Shown here in pieces: positions 16,129 through 27,476 of a DNA stretch of 64,000 bases (positions are counted from its first letter, which is position 1; the number at the start of each line of letters is the position of its first letter). The stretch is taken from positions 2,226,501 to 2,290,500 of the forward strand of contig NZ_CP021112.1 in the NCBI RefSeq assembly GCF_002119765.1, written 5' to 3'. Position numbers and translations under genes: made by a program. Source of the DNA: Pseudorhodoplanes sinuspersici (GTDB lineage: Bacteria; Pseudomonadota; Alphaproteobacteria; Rhizobiales; Xanthobacteraceae). Under the pieces are notes generated by a model that did not search any database, was not told the DNA's origin, and saw only the letters and a program-made list of their open reading frames with translations.

Positions 16129-17442
16129 CTACGGGTTCGATTTCTCGAATTGCCGGAGGATTTCGTTGCCGCGGCGCACGGCATCGTCCAGAGCCGTCTT
16201 GGCGGCCTTCCTGCCGGACAGGACGGCCTCCAGCTCTTCTTGGATGATGTCACGGACCACCACATAGGAGCCGAGCCGGAGGCCCTTGGAATGGTCCGTG
16301 GCCGGGTTAAGGGTCATCTGTTTGATCGAGATGTCGGTTCCCGGATTGCGATCGTAGAAGCCGATGCTGCGGCTTTGCTCATAGGCGGCGCGGGTGATCG
16401 GCAGATAACCGGTCCATTGGTGCCAGGCCGCCTGCACCTCGGGTCGCGACAGGAAGGCGAAGAACCGCGCCACGCCCCTGTATTCCTCTTCGGGGCGGCC
16501 CTGCAGCACCCACAGGGATCCGCCGCCGATGATCGAGTTCTGCGGCGCCCCAGCAACATTCGGCCAATAGGGCAGCATGCCGTAGCCGATCTCGAATTTC
16601 GCATTGGCGATGATATCGGCGCGTGCCGCTGACGAGGAGATCAGGATGCCGCATTCGCTACTGTAGAAGCGCCGTTCGGCCTCATTGGTGCGGCCGGAAT
16701 AATCAAACAGTTTTGTCTTCTGCCATTCTGCCAGCGTCGCCAGATGGCCGGTGACGACGAGATTATTGAACTGCAGTTCGGTGCTGAGCCCGCCGATGCC
16801 ATTGTCAAGCGAGGCCAGCGGCAGGTTATGGAAGGCGGAGAAATTCTCAATGTTGATCCAGGCCGGCCAGCCTGTGGTGACGCCGCAAGGGACATTCTTG
16901 TTGCGCAGCTTGCGCGCGGCGGCTTCGACATCCGGCCAGGTCAGCGGCGGGGTATCGGCATCGATGCCGGCGAGCCGGAACTGATCCTTGTTGTAGTAGA
17001 GGATCGGTGTCGATGAGTTGAACGGAAACGACAGCATGTTGCCGTTCGCGTCCGAATAATAGCTGGTGATCGACGGCAGATAGGCCGATGGCGTGAAGGC
17101 GACGCCCTGCTCGGTCATCAACAGATGCACCGGATAAACTACGCCCTTGGCGGCCATCATGGTGGCGGTCGCAACCTCGGCCGCTTGCAGGATCGCCGGA
17201 TGCTGCTTGCCGCGCAGCGCAACCATCGCCGCCGTCATGGTCTCCGTATAGAGACCCTTGTAGCTCGGGATGATGCGATAGTCCGGCTGCGATACGTTGA
17301 AGTCGGAGGCAAGCCGTTCGACCTCGCGGCCGAGCTCGCCGGGCATGGCGTGCCACCAGTGGATCTCGGTCAGGGCAAAGGCAGGGCCAATAGCCGTCAG
17401 CACAGAGAAACATATCGCGGCGGCAAGGCGGCGAAGAACCAT
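16129..17442 (-). CDS. UgpB-like extracellular solute-binding protein, orphan
   Basis: 437 residues from MVLRRLAAAICF, with a signal peptide cleaved near PAFA. The mature protein begins LTEIHWWHAMPGELGREVERLASDFN, the UgpB signature, with YKGLYTETMTAAMVALRGKQHPAILQ next and IIGGGSLWVLQGRPEEEYRGVARFFAFL later; these match the glycerol-3-phosphate/glycerophosphodiester binding protein of the ABC importer UgpBAEC. No ugpA, ugpE or ugpC gene is adjacent: the downstream neighbour is hsp20 and the upstream neighbour SulP. It must partner with a transporter encoded elsewhere or have another role. An 8-residue extension to 17466 is possible but would spoil the signal peptide. Confidence 0.85.
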   Translation of the reverse strand: MVLRRLAAAICFSVLTAIGPAFALTEIHWWHAMPGELGREVERLASDFNVSQPDYRIIPSYKGLYTETMTAAMVALRGKQHPAILQAAEVATATMMAAKGVVYPVHLLMTEQGVAFTPSAYLPSITSYYSDANGNMLSFPFNSSTPILYYNKDQFRLAGIDADTPPLTWPDVEAAARKLRNKNVPCGVTTGWPAWINIENFSAFHNLPLASLDNGIGGLSTELQFNNLVVTGHLATLAEWQKTKLFDYSGRTNEAERRFYSSECGILISSSAARADIIANAKFEIGYGMLPYWPNVAGAPQNSIIGGGSLWVLQGRPEEEYRGVARFFAFLSRPEVQAAWHQWTGYLPITRAAYEQSRSIGFYDRNPGTDISIKQMTLNPATDHSKGLRLGSYVVVRDIIQEELEAVLSGRKAAKTALDDAVRRGNEILRQFEKSNP

Positions 17443-17591
17443 AGCGATCCCCCAAGGACGGCACACGTTTTCCCGTGCGCTCGCCGTAGTCCTTTACCGG
17501 GTGGCGGGAACTGCTTCAATCGGCCGGTTGGGGGAAATGCCAGTGACTCAGGCACCGCTGCTACGGCGGCCAAGACACTCTCCATGACCCC

Positions 17592-19073
17592 CTAATGAGC
17601 ACTCAGACGCTCCAAGGCTCCCGGCTTATCGTGCACAGACAGCTTATCGACGATCGTGGCGCTTGCCTCATTCAGGCCGATGATGTCGACCTCAATTCCC
17701 TTGCGGCGGAACTTCAAGACCGCCGCATCAAGCGCCGCAACTCCGGTCAGGTCCCAGATGTGCGAGCGACTGACATCGATCCGTACTCGCTCCAATGCCT
17801 CTTTGAAATCGAAGGATGTGCCGAAAGGTTCTGCCGAGCCAAAGAACACCTGCCCCTCAACGACATAAACTCGCTCGCGACCGTCGTCGGAAAGTGTCGA
17901 GGTCACCCGGAAGAGTTGGGCAACCTTGGAGGCGAAGAAGATGCCAGACAGCAGTACGCCGATGAGGACGCCGATCGCGAGATTGTGGGTGGTCACCACG
18001 CCAATGACGGTTGCAAGCATCACGACGCTCGACCGCCGGGGATGAACCGCCAAGTCCCGCAGTGACGTCCAACTGAACGTTCCGACGGAAACCATGATCA
18101 TGATGGCCACCAGTGCGGCCATTGGGATGACGCGGACCCAATCGCCCAAGACAACGATCAGGAACAGCAGGAATACGCCAGCGCAAAAGGCTGACAGTCG
18201 TCCACGACCGCCCGACTTCACGTTGATGACGGATTGGCCGATCATCGCGCAGCCTGCCATGCCACCAAGAAACCCCGTCACGAAATTCGCGAGGCCTTGA
18301 CCAACACATTCTCTGTTCTTGTTGCTCGGCGTGTCGGTCATCTCGTCGACAATGGATGCAGTCAGCAGAGACTCAAGGAGGCCGACCGCAGCAACGCCTG
18401 CAGAGTATGGTAGGACGATCATCAAGGTCTCCAAGGTCCACGGTACGTCAGGTAGCAAGAATACAGGCCATGTGGACGGTAGCTCCCCCATGTCGCCGAC
18501 GGTACGAAGCTCCAATCCCCAGACCAAGGTGACCGCTGTCAGAACAATGATGCAGACCAGGGGCGATGGAATGGCCTTCGTGATGCGAGGGAAGCCGTAG
18601 ATGATGATCAATCCCGCCGCGACCATGACGTAGGTGAGCCACGGTACCCCGATTAACTCCGGAAGTTGCGCCATAAAGATCAGAATTGCGAGCGCGTTCA
18701 CGAAGCCAGTCATCACGGAGCGCGAGACAAAGCGCATGACGTAGCCAAGCCGCATCAGGCCTGCGAGGACTTGCAGAATTCCAGCTAGGATCGTCGCGAC
18801 CAGGAGATATTGCAGTCCATGCTCCTTGACGAGCGTGACCATCAACACCGCTGTCGCCGCTGTCGCGGCGGAGATCATGCCGGGACGGCCGCCCGCAAAG
18901 GCGATCACGACAGCGATGGAGAATGAAGCGTACAAGCCAACCTTGGGATCGACGCCGGCGATGATCGAAAAGGCGATGGCCTCAGGAATGAGCGCAAGAG
19001 CGACAACAAGGCCGGAGAGAACGTCGCCGCGAATATTGCCGAACCACTCGGCACGGAGTGTCGTGAAATTCAC
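17592..19073 (-). CDS. SulP family inorganic anion transporter with STAS domain
   Basis: 493 residues. [36 protein letters not shown] is the SulP N-terminal signature, and about eleven to twelve membrane helices run to residue about 390. The C-terminal STAS domain (about 395-490) contains [27 protein letters not shown], with Asp-Leu-Thr at the usual phosphorylation-like site. SulP proteins carry sulfate, bicarbonate or dicarboxylates; substrate cannot be settled from sequence. No carbonic anhydrase or sulfur gene is adjacent. Confidence 0.9.
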   Translation of the reverse strand: MNFTTLRAEWFGNIRGDVLSGLVVALALIPEAIAFSIIAGVDPKVGLYASFSIAVVIAFAGGRPGMISAATAATAVLMVTLVKEHGLQYLLVATILAGILQVLAGLMRLGYVMRFVSRSVMTGFVNALAILIFMAQLPELIGVPWLTYVMVAAGLIIIYGFPRITKAIPSPLVCIIVLTAVTLVWGLELRTVGDMGELPSTWPVFLLPDVPWTLETLMIVLPYSAGVAAVGLLESLLTASIVDEMTDTPSNKNRECVGQGLANFVTGFLGGMAGCAMIGQSVINVKSGGRGRLSAFCAGVFLLFLIVVLGDWVRVIPMAALVAIMIMVSVGTFSWTSLRDLAVHPRRSSVVMLATVIGVVTTHNLAIGVLIGVLLSGIFFASKVAQLFRVTSTLSDDGRERVYVVEGQVFFGSAEPFGTSFDFKEALERVRIDVSRSHIWDLTGVAALDAAVLKFRRKGIEVDIIGLNEASATIVDKLSVHDKPGALERLSAH

Positions 19074-19485
19074 TGAATTGCTTCCTACGGGGAGATTACT
19101 GCTCGCGGCAGCGTGATAACGGGCGACCGTTCAAGCGACGGAGCCACTCAAAAAGAGTGATGATTGCAGGCTGTAGAGCTAAGGCCTTACGGCGGCCCGC
19201 GCCGCACCGGCGTCCTATGGATGGCTCGATCCTGCGTCATGCCGAACCCTGTACACACGCTTTTGCTGCTTTGCAACAAATTAGCAGCTTCGCAGCATTG
19301 GAGAACAGCGAGCGTGCTGATTGGATGTACCTCAGCCGAAGCAGGTGCTGAGACGTCCAGGTTCTCAGACACCCGGTAAGCGGAACAGGCCGCCTTCGCC
19401 CTACAGGTGTCGGCGTAGCTTCCGCGCTGAAATATGAGGCAATTTCTCAAGCGAAGGTCGGCTTGCCAGCCATAGCGGCGAAGGT
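19074..19485. other. Intergenic region upstream of the SulP gene
   Basis: About 410 bases between the SulP start and the tRNA gene. Frames on both strands (for example 19187-19534 minus, which runs into the tRNA) show no protein signature. I see no repeat or clear promoter. Confidence 0.5.
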
Positions 19486-19561
<76 letters not shown>

Positions 19562-19672
19562 GAAGTCTTGCCAACAGGCCGCGCTGGATATCTGCGGCCA
19601 TTTGTAGTCCCCGCACCGCGATCTGCGGCGTGTCTTTCGGACAACGTGCTTCTAGATGAAGCACGCGTTACG

Positions 19673-20077
19673 TCAACTCTCTTCGTCTTTTTCGATGCCG
19701 TCGCCAATGATGTCGGTGACGTCATCGTCGCCTTCTTCTTCGTCTTCGATGAAGGTCGAATCATCATCATCGTCACCGGTGTCGTCTTCGATATCGATGT
19801 CGTCACCAGTGTCCGGCAAATCGGACTTCTTGCCCTGTGCCTCGGCGTCGGCATCCTCGAGCGACACGAATTCGGCACCCTCGACCTCCTCGGTCTCGCG
19901 CTCAGGTTCGGCCGCTGTAGGCGCAACTTTGGCATCCGGACGCCCACGCGCCGACACCGGCGCAATCGGCACCACTTCGCCGGTATAGGGCGAGATGACC
20001 GGGTTCTTGTTCAGGTCGTAGAATTTACGGCCTGTGACCGGACAGACGCGCTTGGTACCGAGCTCTGGCTTTGCCAC
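19673..20077 (-). CDS. TIGR02300 / FYDLN-acid family protein
   Basis: 134 residues. The N-terminus MAKPELGTKRVCPVTGRKFYDL contains the FYDLN motif and a cysteine near the start, followed by NPVISPYTGEVVP. The second half is almost wholly acidic, with runs of Asp/Glu (about 85-130). This is the TIGR02300 family of Alphaproteobacteria; its function is not known. It lies 112 bp upstream of tRNA-Ala on the same strand and is divergent from aroA. Confidence 0.93.
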   Translation of the reverse strand: MAKPELGTKRVCPVTGRKFYDLNKNPVISPYTGEVVPIAPVSARGRPDAKVAPTAAEPERETEEVEGAEFVSLEDADAEAQGKKSDLPDTGDDIDIEDDTGDDDDDSTFIEDEEEGDDDVTDIIGDGIEKDEES

Positions 20078-20221
20078 GGTTTGAGGTTTCCCTGAAGTCA
20101 GCTTGCAAGATTGAGCGGCTGAATTGGCGGCTCAAGCGCCCTGTGTCAATACCGATTGTGAGGGTTTTACGTCAGTCTTCCATGACGGAGCCAAGTGACG
20201 GGCCCAAGAGGCGCGTGCTAT

Positions 20222-20292
20222 TGCGGTGGTTCTGACGTTCCGATCACTCGCGCAGCCGCGTCTTTCATCGGAACGTCAGAACCAAAACCGCA
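20222..20292. repeat. Long inverted repeat 1 upstream of aroA
   Basis: Left arm 20222-20244 pairs with right arm 20267-20292 over 23 bp; the only irregularity is an AAA bulge at 20284-20286. The inner 17 bp (GGTTCTGACGTTCCGAT) are perfect, and the loop is 22 bases. Confidence 0.8.
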
Positions 20293-20309
20293 CTAGAATC
20301 AGAAAGTTG

Positions 20310-20385
20310 CTCGTGTTCTTTTGTTTCCAACGCTCGTATGAAAGATTGCGGCAAGGGAATGCGGGCGTTGGAAACAGAACACGAG
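20310..20385. repeat. Long inverted repeat 2 upstream of aroA
   Basis: Left arm 20310-20333 pairs with right arm 20365-20385 over 21 bp (CTCGTGTTCT then GTTTCCAACGC), with a TTT bulge at 20320-20322. The loop is 31 bases. Its sequence differs from the inverted repeat 17 bp upstream, but the layout (21-23 bp stem, one 3-base homopolymer bulge) is the same. Confidence 0.8.
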
Positions 20386-20410
20386 TACGGCGCCGTTCCG
20401 TCCAGGATGA

Positions 20411-21757
<1,347 letters not shown>

Positions 21758-21769
21758 ACCCGTTGCTTC

Positions 21770-22324
21770 TTACTCAGCAGCCTGCGCGAACGAAGCCGTA
21801 GCTTCCGCAGCTTCCAGCGACACCGCAACCGACTGGATGATGGCGGCGTAGCGCACGCCATTCTGAATCGCATCCTCGTTCACACCGGCATCGCGCAGCA
21901 CCTTGTCATGTGCGTCGATGCATTTGCCGCAGCCATTGATCGCCGACACCGCGAGTGACCAGAGTTCGAAATCGGCCTTGTCGACGCCCGGGTTGGCGAT
22001 CACGTTCATGCGCAGGCGCGCCGGCTTGGTCTCGTAGGCCTTGTTCGACGACAGATGTACAAAGCGGTAATAGATGTTGTTCATCGCCATCATCACGGCT
22101 GCGGCGCGTGAAGCATCGAGCGCTTGCGGCGAGAGATGCTCGCGCGCCAGGACTTCGAAAGCGCGGATGACATCGGCGTTGCGCGTGGCGATTGCGCAGG
22201 CGAGGAACAAGCCATAACGTTGCTGCGTCGGCAGGGTTTCGTCCGAGAGCATCGACGACAGGTTGAGCTTCACATCCTTCGCGAAAGCAGGCAGCCGGTT
22301 CTTGAGGGCCTCGATCGGCACGGG
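21770..22324 (-). CDS. ahpD: Alkyl hydroperoxide reductase AhpD-like (CMD family)
   Basis: 184 residues. The [10 protein letters not shown] motif gives the redox pair C133 and C136 and the nearby His of AhpD; helical bundle fold. AhpD reduces AhpC through this disulfide, and the ahpC gene is directly upstream on the same strand. AAGGAGAC precedes ATG 22324; the extension to 22378 runs into an intergenic palindrome and was rejected. Confidence 0.93.
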   Translation of the reverse strand, partial: PVPIEALKNRLPAFAKDVKLNLSSMLSDETLPTQQRYGLFLACAIATRNADVIRAFEVLAREHLSPQALDASRAAAVMMAMNNIYYRFVHLSSNKAYETKPARLRMNVIANPGVDKADFELWSLAVSAINGCGKCIDAHDKVLRDAGVNEDAIQNGVRYAAIIQSVAVSLEAAEATASFAQAAE

Positions 22325-22367
22325 CATGTCTCCTTGAATTTGATTCTGTGATTTCCATTCCCCGTTC

Positions 22368-22470
22368 GTCCCCGCCACCGGGCCGCGCTTGCGCGCGCCC
22401 GATGACAGGCTTCGGCGGGGACCCAGAAACTTCAGTATCTGCAGCTCTGGATTCCCGCTTGCGCGGGAAT
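22368..22470. repeat. REP-like palindromes between ahpC and ahpD
   Basis: GTCCCCGCC (22368-22376) pairs with GGCGGGGAC (22414-22422), with a GC-rich hairpin nested inside. ATTCCCGC-ttgc-GCGGGAAT lies at 22451-22470. Palindromes of this kind are frequent intergenic repeats in Bradyrhizobium-like genomes. Confidence 0.65.
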
Positions 22471-22496
22471 GAACGGGGGATGTTTTTGGGAAAGCC

Positions 22497-23051
22497 TTAG
22501 GCCGCCTTCAGCACGTCACCGCCAACCTCACGGTTGCACGGGCAGAGTTCGTCGGTCTGCAGGGCGTCGAGGACGCGCAGAGTATCCTTCGGGTTGCGGC
22601 CGACATTGAGGTTGGTCGCATAGACGTGTTGGATCACGTTGTCCGGATCGACGATGAAGGTGTAGCGGTAGGCGACGCCTTCCGGGGAACGGATGCCAAG
22701 CTGGTCGACCAGCGAACCCTTGGTGTCGGCGAACTGCCAGATCGGCAGCTTGGCGAGATCCTTGTGGTCACGCCGCCAGGCCAGTTTCACGAATTCGTTG
22801 TCGGTCGAGCCACCCAGCACGACGGCATCGCGGTCAGAAAAGTCGCCGGAGAGTCGGGCGAATTCGGCGATTTCGGTCGGGCACACAAAGGTGAAGTCCT
22901 TCGGATAGAAGAAGATGATCTTCCACTTGCCGGGGAAGCTGGCCTCGGTGATTTCCTCGAAGGCCGACTGGCCGTTTTCTTCGTGGGCGTGGAAGCCGGG
23001 CTTCACGCCGGTGATGGAGAAGGAGGGGAGTTTGTCTCCGATGCCGAGCAT
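22497..23051 (-). CDS. ahpC: Peroxiredoxin AhpC (2-Cys)
   Basis: 184 residues. The peroxidatic Cys is C57 in FTFVCPTE, and the C-terminal resolving cysteines are in DELCPCNRE (C170, C172). It reduces hydrogen peroxide and organic peroxides in the cytosol; AhpD, encoded next, recycles it. The AhpC/AhpD pair without AhpF is the actinobacterial/rhizobial arrangement. No oxyR gene is adjacent. Confidence 0.95.
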   Translation of the reverse strand: MLGIGDKLPSFSITGVKPGFHAHEENGQSAFEEITEASFPGKWKIIFFYPKDFTFVCPTEIAEFARLSGDFSDRDAVVLGGSTDNEFVKLAWRRDHKDLAKLPIWQFADTKGSLVDQLGIRSPEGVAYRYTFIVDPDNVIQHVYATNLNVGRNPKDTLRVLDALQTDELCPCNREVGGDVLKAA

Positions 23052-23296
23052 TTCGCGTACCTTTGCCGATTGGAAGTTGCGTATTGTGAAAATTCGCGGA
23101 TTTGTTGCGACGCAGCAATAATATTGCTACGCACAATCATAAGTCTAGTAGGTTTTATTTATTATACCGATAAGATAATCTTATCTCCTGGATTGCTTGG
23201 TTTGCTCCGTCTGAGCAGATAGACGGCGCTTGGAACATCGCCCAAACCGGCGATGTCCGGTTTGATCAGGCTCAAAGGAAGCGGCGGAGGGGATTT

Positions 23297-23935
23297 GTGA
23301 TTATTGCCATTGATGGTCCGGCAGCGTCCGGCAAGGGCACGCTCGCCAAGCGTATTGCCGTCCATTATGGCTTCCGCCACCTGGATAGCGGGCTGCTTTA
23401 CAGAGGGGTCGGCATGGCCGTCATACTCAGCGGTGGCGCTCTGCACGACAAGTCCGCAGCCATCGCTGCGGCGCAGGCTTACGATCCGGGCCGTTTCCCT
23501 GAAGACGATCTGAAGTCCGACGAGGTCGCGAAGGCGGCCTCGATCGTGGCTGCCATTCCGGAAGTGCGGACTGCGCTCATTGCGCTGCAGCGGAGTTTCG
23601 CCCAGTCCAAGCCCGGCGCTGTCATCGATGGACGCGATATCGGCACCGTCATTGCCCCCGAGGCCGAAGTCAAAATCTACGTGACTGCGACAGCCGAGGA
23701 ACGGGCCGGCCGTCGTGTGCGCGAACTGCAGGGCCGCGGCGGTCTCGTCGATGCGGCCGCGGTTCTGGCGGACATCAAGGCGAGAGACGAGCGCGACATG
23801 AACCGCGCTGTTGCGCCGCTGAAGCCAGCGCCCGATGCAGTCTTGCTGGATACGACCTATTTAGGTATAGACGCCGCTGTCCGGGCCGCCATTGACATTG
23901 TTGAGGCCGTCCGAGCGGGCCGGAGGCCGGCTTAA
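23297..23935 (+). CDS. cmk: Cytidylate kinase
   Basis: 212 residues. IAIDGPAASGKGTLAKRIA is the P-loop, HLDSGLLYRGVG the nucleotide-binding D-T/S-G-x-YR region, and VIDGRDIGTVIAPEAEVKIYVTA the DGRDIGTVV signature. It phosphorylates CMP and dCMP. The start is GTG 23297 with GGAGGGG upstream. In Hyphomicrobiales cmk lies between aroA and rpsA, as here, although ahpCD separates it from aroA. Confidence 0.95.
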   Translation: MIIAIDGPAASGKGTLAKRIAVHYGFRHLDSGLLYRGVGMAVILSGGALHDKSAAIAAAQAYDPGRFPEDDLKSDEVAKAASIVAAIPEVRTALIALQRSFAQSKPGAVIDGRDIGTVIAPEAEVKIYVTATAEERAGRRVRELQGRGGLVDAAAVLADIKARDERDMNRAVAPLKPAPDAVLLDTTYLGIDAAVRAAIDIVEAVRAGRRPA

Positions 23936-24133
23936 CCGCCCTTCGTCGCTGGAGGATCGCCCGCTCCGCCGCCTCTTCCGGAGGCCCTGGACAAAAGCAA
24001 TCATCGTTTCGATCGAACGGCTTTACGCGCCGGCCCGCTCCGCATGGAGCGGTGTCAAAGGTCTTGCGGGGCCTTTGACCCGGACGTTCGAAACTCCCCA
24101 ATTCCAATCGGCGCACCGCTATCAGGAGAATTC

Positions 24134-25849
24134 ATGGCCCAGGCTAGTGCTACGCCCTCGCGTGAAGATTTCGCCGCGATGCTTGAAGAGTCCTTCACCC
24201 AGGGAAACCTGCACGAAGGTTCGGTGATCAAGGGTACCGTCGTCGGCATCGAAAAGGACGTCGCCATCATCGACGTCGGACTGAAGACCGAAGGCCGCGT
24301 TCAATTGCGCGAATTTACCGGACCCGGCCGCGGCAACGAGATCAAGGTTGGTGACGAGGTCGAGGTTTACCTGGAGCGCGTCGAGAATGCGCTCGGTGAA
24401 GCCGTCCTGTCCCGCGACAAGGCCCGGCGCGAAGAGAGCTGGGGCAAGCTCGAAGGCGCCTTCAAGAATAACGAGAAGGTGCAAGGCAACATCTTCAATC
24501 AGGTCAAGGGTGGCTTCACCGTCGATCTTGACGGCGCCGTGGCCTTCCTGCCGCGTTCGCAGGTGGACATTCGTCCGATCCGTGATGTCAGCCCGCTGAT
24601 GGCGACGCCGCAATACTTCCAGATCCTCAAGATGGATCGCCGCCGCGGCAATATCGTTGTGTCGCGCCGGACCGTGTTGGAAGAGACTCGTGCCGAGCAG
24701 CGTCAGGAGCTGGTGCAGAACCTCGAAGAGGGCCAGGTCATCGACGGCGTGGTCAAGAACATCACCGATTATGGTGCGTTCGTGGATCTCGGCGGCATCG
24801 ACGGTCTCTTGCATGTCACCGATATCGCTTGGCGGCGCGTCAATCATCCGACCGAAGTGCTCAATATCGGCCAGTCGGTGAAGGTGAAGATCATCAAGAT
24901 CAATCACGATACCCACCGCATCTCGCTCGGCATGAAGCAGCTGCTGGATGATCCGTGGCAGGGCATCGAGGCGAAGTATCCGCTCAATGGCCGCTTCACC
25001 GGTCGCGTGACCAACATCACCGACTATGGTGCGTTCGTTGAACTGGAGCCGGGCATCGAAGGCCTGATCCACGTCTCCGAAATGTCCTGGACGAAGAAGA
25101 ACGTCCATCCGGGCAAGATTGTCTCGACCTCGCAGGAGGTCGAAGTGCAGATCCTGGAAGTGGATTCGGTCAAGCGCCGCATCTCGCTCGGTCTCAAACA
25201 GACCATGCGCAATCCGTGGGAAGTCTTCGTCGAGAAGTATCCTCCGGGATCGATCGTCGAAGGCGAAGTCAAGAACAAGACTGAGTTCGGTCTGTTCCTC
25301 GGCCTCGACGGCGATGTGGACGGCATGGTTCATCTCTCCGACCTCGACTGGAAGCGTCCGGGCGAGCAGGTGATCGACGAGTACAAGAAGGGCGACATGG
25401 TGAAGGCGACCGTTCTCGACGTCGATGTCGAGAAGGAGCGCATTTCGCTTGGCGTGAAGCAGCTGGCGGGCGACCCGATGGAAGAGGGTACGGCCGGCGA
25501 GATCAAGAAGGGTGACGTCGTGACCTGCGAAGTCACCGACGTGAAGGAAGGTGGCCTCGATGTGAAGATCGCCGGCACCGACCTCGAAACCTTCATCCGT
25601 CGTGCGGACCTTGCCCGCGATCGTGGCGATCAGCGGACCGAGCGGTTCCAGGTCGGCCAGAAGGTCGATGCGCGCGTCACGCAGTTCGATCGCAAGGCCC
25701 GCAAGGTGCAGGTGTCGATCAAGGCGCTCGAAGTCGCGGAAGAGAAGGAAGCCATAGCGCAATACGGCTCCTCCGATTCCGGCGCGACGCTCGGCGACAT
25801 TCTCGGCACGGCGCTGAAGCGCGCCGGCGACAAGGAGAAGTCGGAGTAA
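24134..25849 (+). CDS. rpsA: 30S ribosomal protein S1
   Basis: 571 residues with six S1 (OB-fold) repeats. The first, less typical, starts at about residue 30 (GSVIKGTVVGIEKDVAIIDVG); repeats 3-5 are clear (VIDGVVKNITDYGAFVDLGG, GRVTNITDYGAFVELEPG, EGEVKNKTEFGLFLGLDG). It binds mRNA leaders on the 30S subunit. The ATG at 24134 (MAQASATPSREDF) follows AGGAG; upstream in-frame sequence to 24044 is not conserved. A strong terminator follows at 25937. Confidence 0.97.
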   Translation: MAQASATPSREDFAAMLEESFTQGNLHEGSVIKGTVVGIEKDVAIIDVGLKTEGRVQLREFTGPGRGNEIKVGDEVEVYLERVENALGEAVLSRDKARREESWGKLEGAFKNNEKVQGNIFNQVKGGFTVDLDGAVAFLPRSQVDIRPIRDVSPLMATPQYFQILKMDRRRGNIVVSRRTVLEETRAEQRQELVQNLEEGQVIDGVVKNITDYGAFVDLGGIDGLLHVTDIAWRRVNHPTEVLNIGQSVKVKIIKINHDTHRISLGMKQLLDDPWQGIEAKYPLNGRFTGRVTNITDYGAFVELEPGIEGLIHVSEMSWTKKNVHPGKIVSTSQEVEVQILEVDSVKRRISLGLKQTMRNPWEVFVEKYPPGSIVEGEVKNKTEFGLFLGLDGDVDGMVHLSDLDWKRPGEQVIDEYKKGDMVKATVLDVDVEKERISLGVKQLAGDPMEEGTAGEIKKGDVVTCEVTDVKEGGLDVKIAGTDLETFIRRADLARDRGDQRTERFQVGQKVDARVTQFDRKARKVQVSIKALEVAEEKEAIAQYGSSDSGATLGDILGTALKRAGDKEKSE

Positions 25850-25878
25850 GCGATACTCCGGACGGGCCGTCATCCATC

Positions 25879-25905
25879 GAGGCGGTTGCTACGCAACCGC
25901 ACCTC
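25879..25905. repeat. Intergenic palindrome downstream of rpsA
   Basis: GAGGcGGTTGC-tac-GCAACCgcACCTC forms an imperfect stem before the rpsA terminator, inside a GTCATCC...GGGTGACGG context typical of REP-like units in Rhizobiales. Confidence 0.5.
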
Positions 25906-25936
25906 AGGGTGACGGTTTGCCACAGGAGCATTTCCA

Positions 25937-25972
25937 GAACCCCCGGCGTCCGCGCCGGGGGTTCATTTTTTT
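25937..25972 (+). terminator. Rho-independent terminator of rpsA
   Basis: Perfect 12-bp stem GAACCCCCGGCG / CGCCGGGGGTTC with a TCCG tetraloop, then ATTTTTTT. Position 90 bp after the rpsA stop. Confidence 0.93.
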
Positions 25973-26108
25973 GCCCAAGCCGGTCCGTACACGTCATTGC
26001 CTGGCAACGCATTTATGCGAATGCCTTTGCCAATCGTGAAGGATTGATCGGGTCTAGTGGCAAGCCGCGCTAGACTGTCGCGCAATCGAATCAAAAGGGA
26101 GCGAAACC

Positions 26109-27101
26109 ATGTCGCTCGATTCTCGGCCGCTTGACGCGGACCAGATCGTGGATCGCCGCCGTCTTCGGCGCAAACTGACATTCTGGCGCGTGCTGACGGT
26201 TCTTGTCGCGCTGGCCGCCATCGGTGCCGTTATCGCGACGTCGCGGTCGGGCAGCCTGACCAATCTTCCGTCGGGCGCCATCGCGCGGGTGACGATTTCA
26301 GGATTGATCCGCGGCAATCAGGAGCGCGTCCAGGCACTCGAACGGTTGGCGAATTCGAATGTCAAGGCGGTCATCGTCCATATCGATAGTCCGGGGGGCA
26401 CTACTGCCGGCTCCGAACAACTCTATGACTCGCTGCGGCGCGTGAAAGCCAAGAAGCCGATGGTCGTCGTCGTGGACAGCCTCTGTGCATCCGGCGGTTA
26501 CATCGCCGCGATGGCGTCCGATCATATCATCGCGCAGAGCGCATCGCTGGTCGGATCGATCGGTGTGCTGATCCAGTATCCCAACTTCACCGACCTCCTG
26601 AAAACGGTCGGCGTGAAAGTCGAGGATGTGAAATCATCGCCGCTCAAGGCCGCGCCAAATGGTTTCGAGCCGACCTCGCCTGAAGCGCGGGCTGCGCTCG
26701 CCTCGATCGTCATGGACTCCTACAACTGGTTCAAGGAGCTCGTGAGCAGCAGCCGCAAGCTCCAAGGCGCCGCACTCGACAAGGTTGCCGACGGCCGCGT
26801 CTTCACCGGCCGGCAGGCGCTCGACCTGAAGCTGATCGATCAACTCGGTGACGAAAGGACCGCGATCGAATGGCTGGCCAAGGAAAAGGGTATCGATCCC
26901 AAGACGCCGGTTCGCGATTATCGGCTGCGCTCACGCCTGTCCGACTTCTCGTTCCTGCATCTGGCTGCCGTGACTACGCTGAATGCCGTTGGGCTGGACG
27001 GCTTTGCACGGAGCCTGGAGCAGTCCGGCGCCTTTGCGGCGGCCGAGCGGCTTAATCTTGACGGTCTGCTGGCGCTTTGGCACCCTTCTCCGACGAATTG
27101 A
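26109..27101 (+). CDS. sppA: Signal peptide peptidase SppA (short form)
   Basis: 330 residues. One N-terminal membrane helix (about 27-44), then a single S49 protease domain. HIDSPGGTTAGSEQLYDSLR is the conserved SPGG region; the nucleophile is S128 in DSLCASGGYIAA, and K180 in DVKSSPLKAAPNGF is the general base. It degrades cleaved signal peptides at the membrane. This is the half-size SppA that forms an octamer. It lies after rpsA and before ihfB, a common alphaproteobacterial order. Confidence 0.94.
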   Translation: MSLDSRPLDADQIVDRRRLRRKLTFWRVLTVLVALAAIGAVIATSRSGSLTNLPSGAIARVTISGLIRGNQERVQALERLANSNVKAVIVHIDSPGGTTAGSEQLYDSLRRVKAKKPMVVVVDSLCASGGYIAAMASDHIIAQSASLVGSIGVLIQYPNFTDLLKTVGVKVEDVKSSPLKAAPNGFEPTSPEARAALASIVMDSYNWFKELVSSSRKLQGAALDKVADGRVFTGRQALDLKLIDQLGDERTAIEWLAKEKGIDPKTPVRDYRLRSRLSDFSFLHLAAVTTLNAVGLDGFARSLEQSGAFAAAERLNLDGLLALWHPSPTN

Positions 27102-27161
27102 GAGGCGCCGGTTTCCGAAGGGAACCGGCATCGGAAATCAAGACATCAGCGGGCGGGGCGG

Positions 27162-27446
27162 ATGATCAAATCGGATTTGGTGACAAAGATCGCGGGGCAG
27201 AATCCGCATCTCTATCAGCGTGACGTGGAAAACATCGTCAACGCGATCCTGAATGAGATCACCGCGGCGATGGCCCGCGGCGATCGCGTGGAATTGCGCG
27301 GCTTTGGTGCGTTCTCGGTCAAGCACCGTCCGGCCCGGACCGGCCGCAACCCGCGAACCGGCGAGCATGTCTCGGTCGAACAGAAATCCGTACCGTTCTT
27401 CAAGACCGGTAAGGAAATGCGGGAACGCCTGAACAAGGACACCTGA
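27162..27446 (+). CDS. ihfB: Integration host factor subunit beta
   Basis: 94 residues of the HU/IHF fold: [58 protein letters not shown], with the Pro that kinks DNA in [11 protein letters not shown], and the C-terminal [11 protein letters not shown]. It bends DNA as a heterodimer with IhfA. It lies 60 bp after sppA. Confidence 0.96.
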   Translation: MIKSDLVTKIAGQNPHLYQRDVENIVNAILNEITAAMARGDRVELRGFGAFSVKHRPARTGRNPRTGEHVSVEQKSVPFFKTGKEMRERLNKDT

Positions 27447-27476
27447 TTCCGCATCCGTTTACGGCTTGATGCTACG

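Noticed and set aside
24122-25873. 583-codon open frame on minus, antisense to rpsA
   Set aside because: A shadow of the rpsA codon pattern in GC-rich DNA; no start signal, no recognisable fold, and rpsA is certain.
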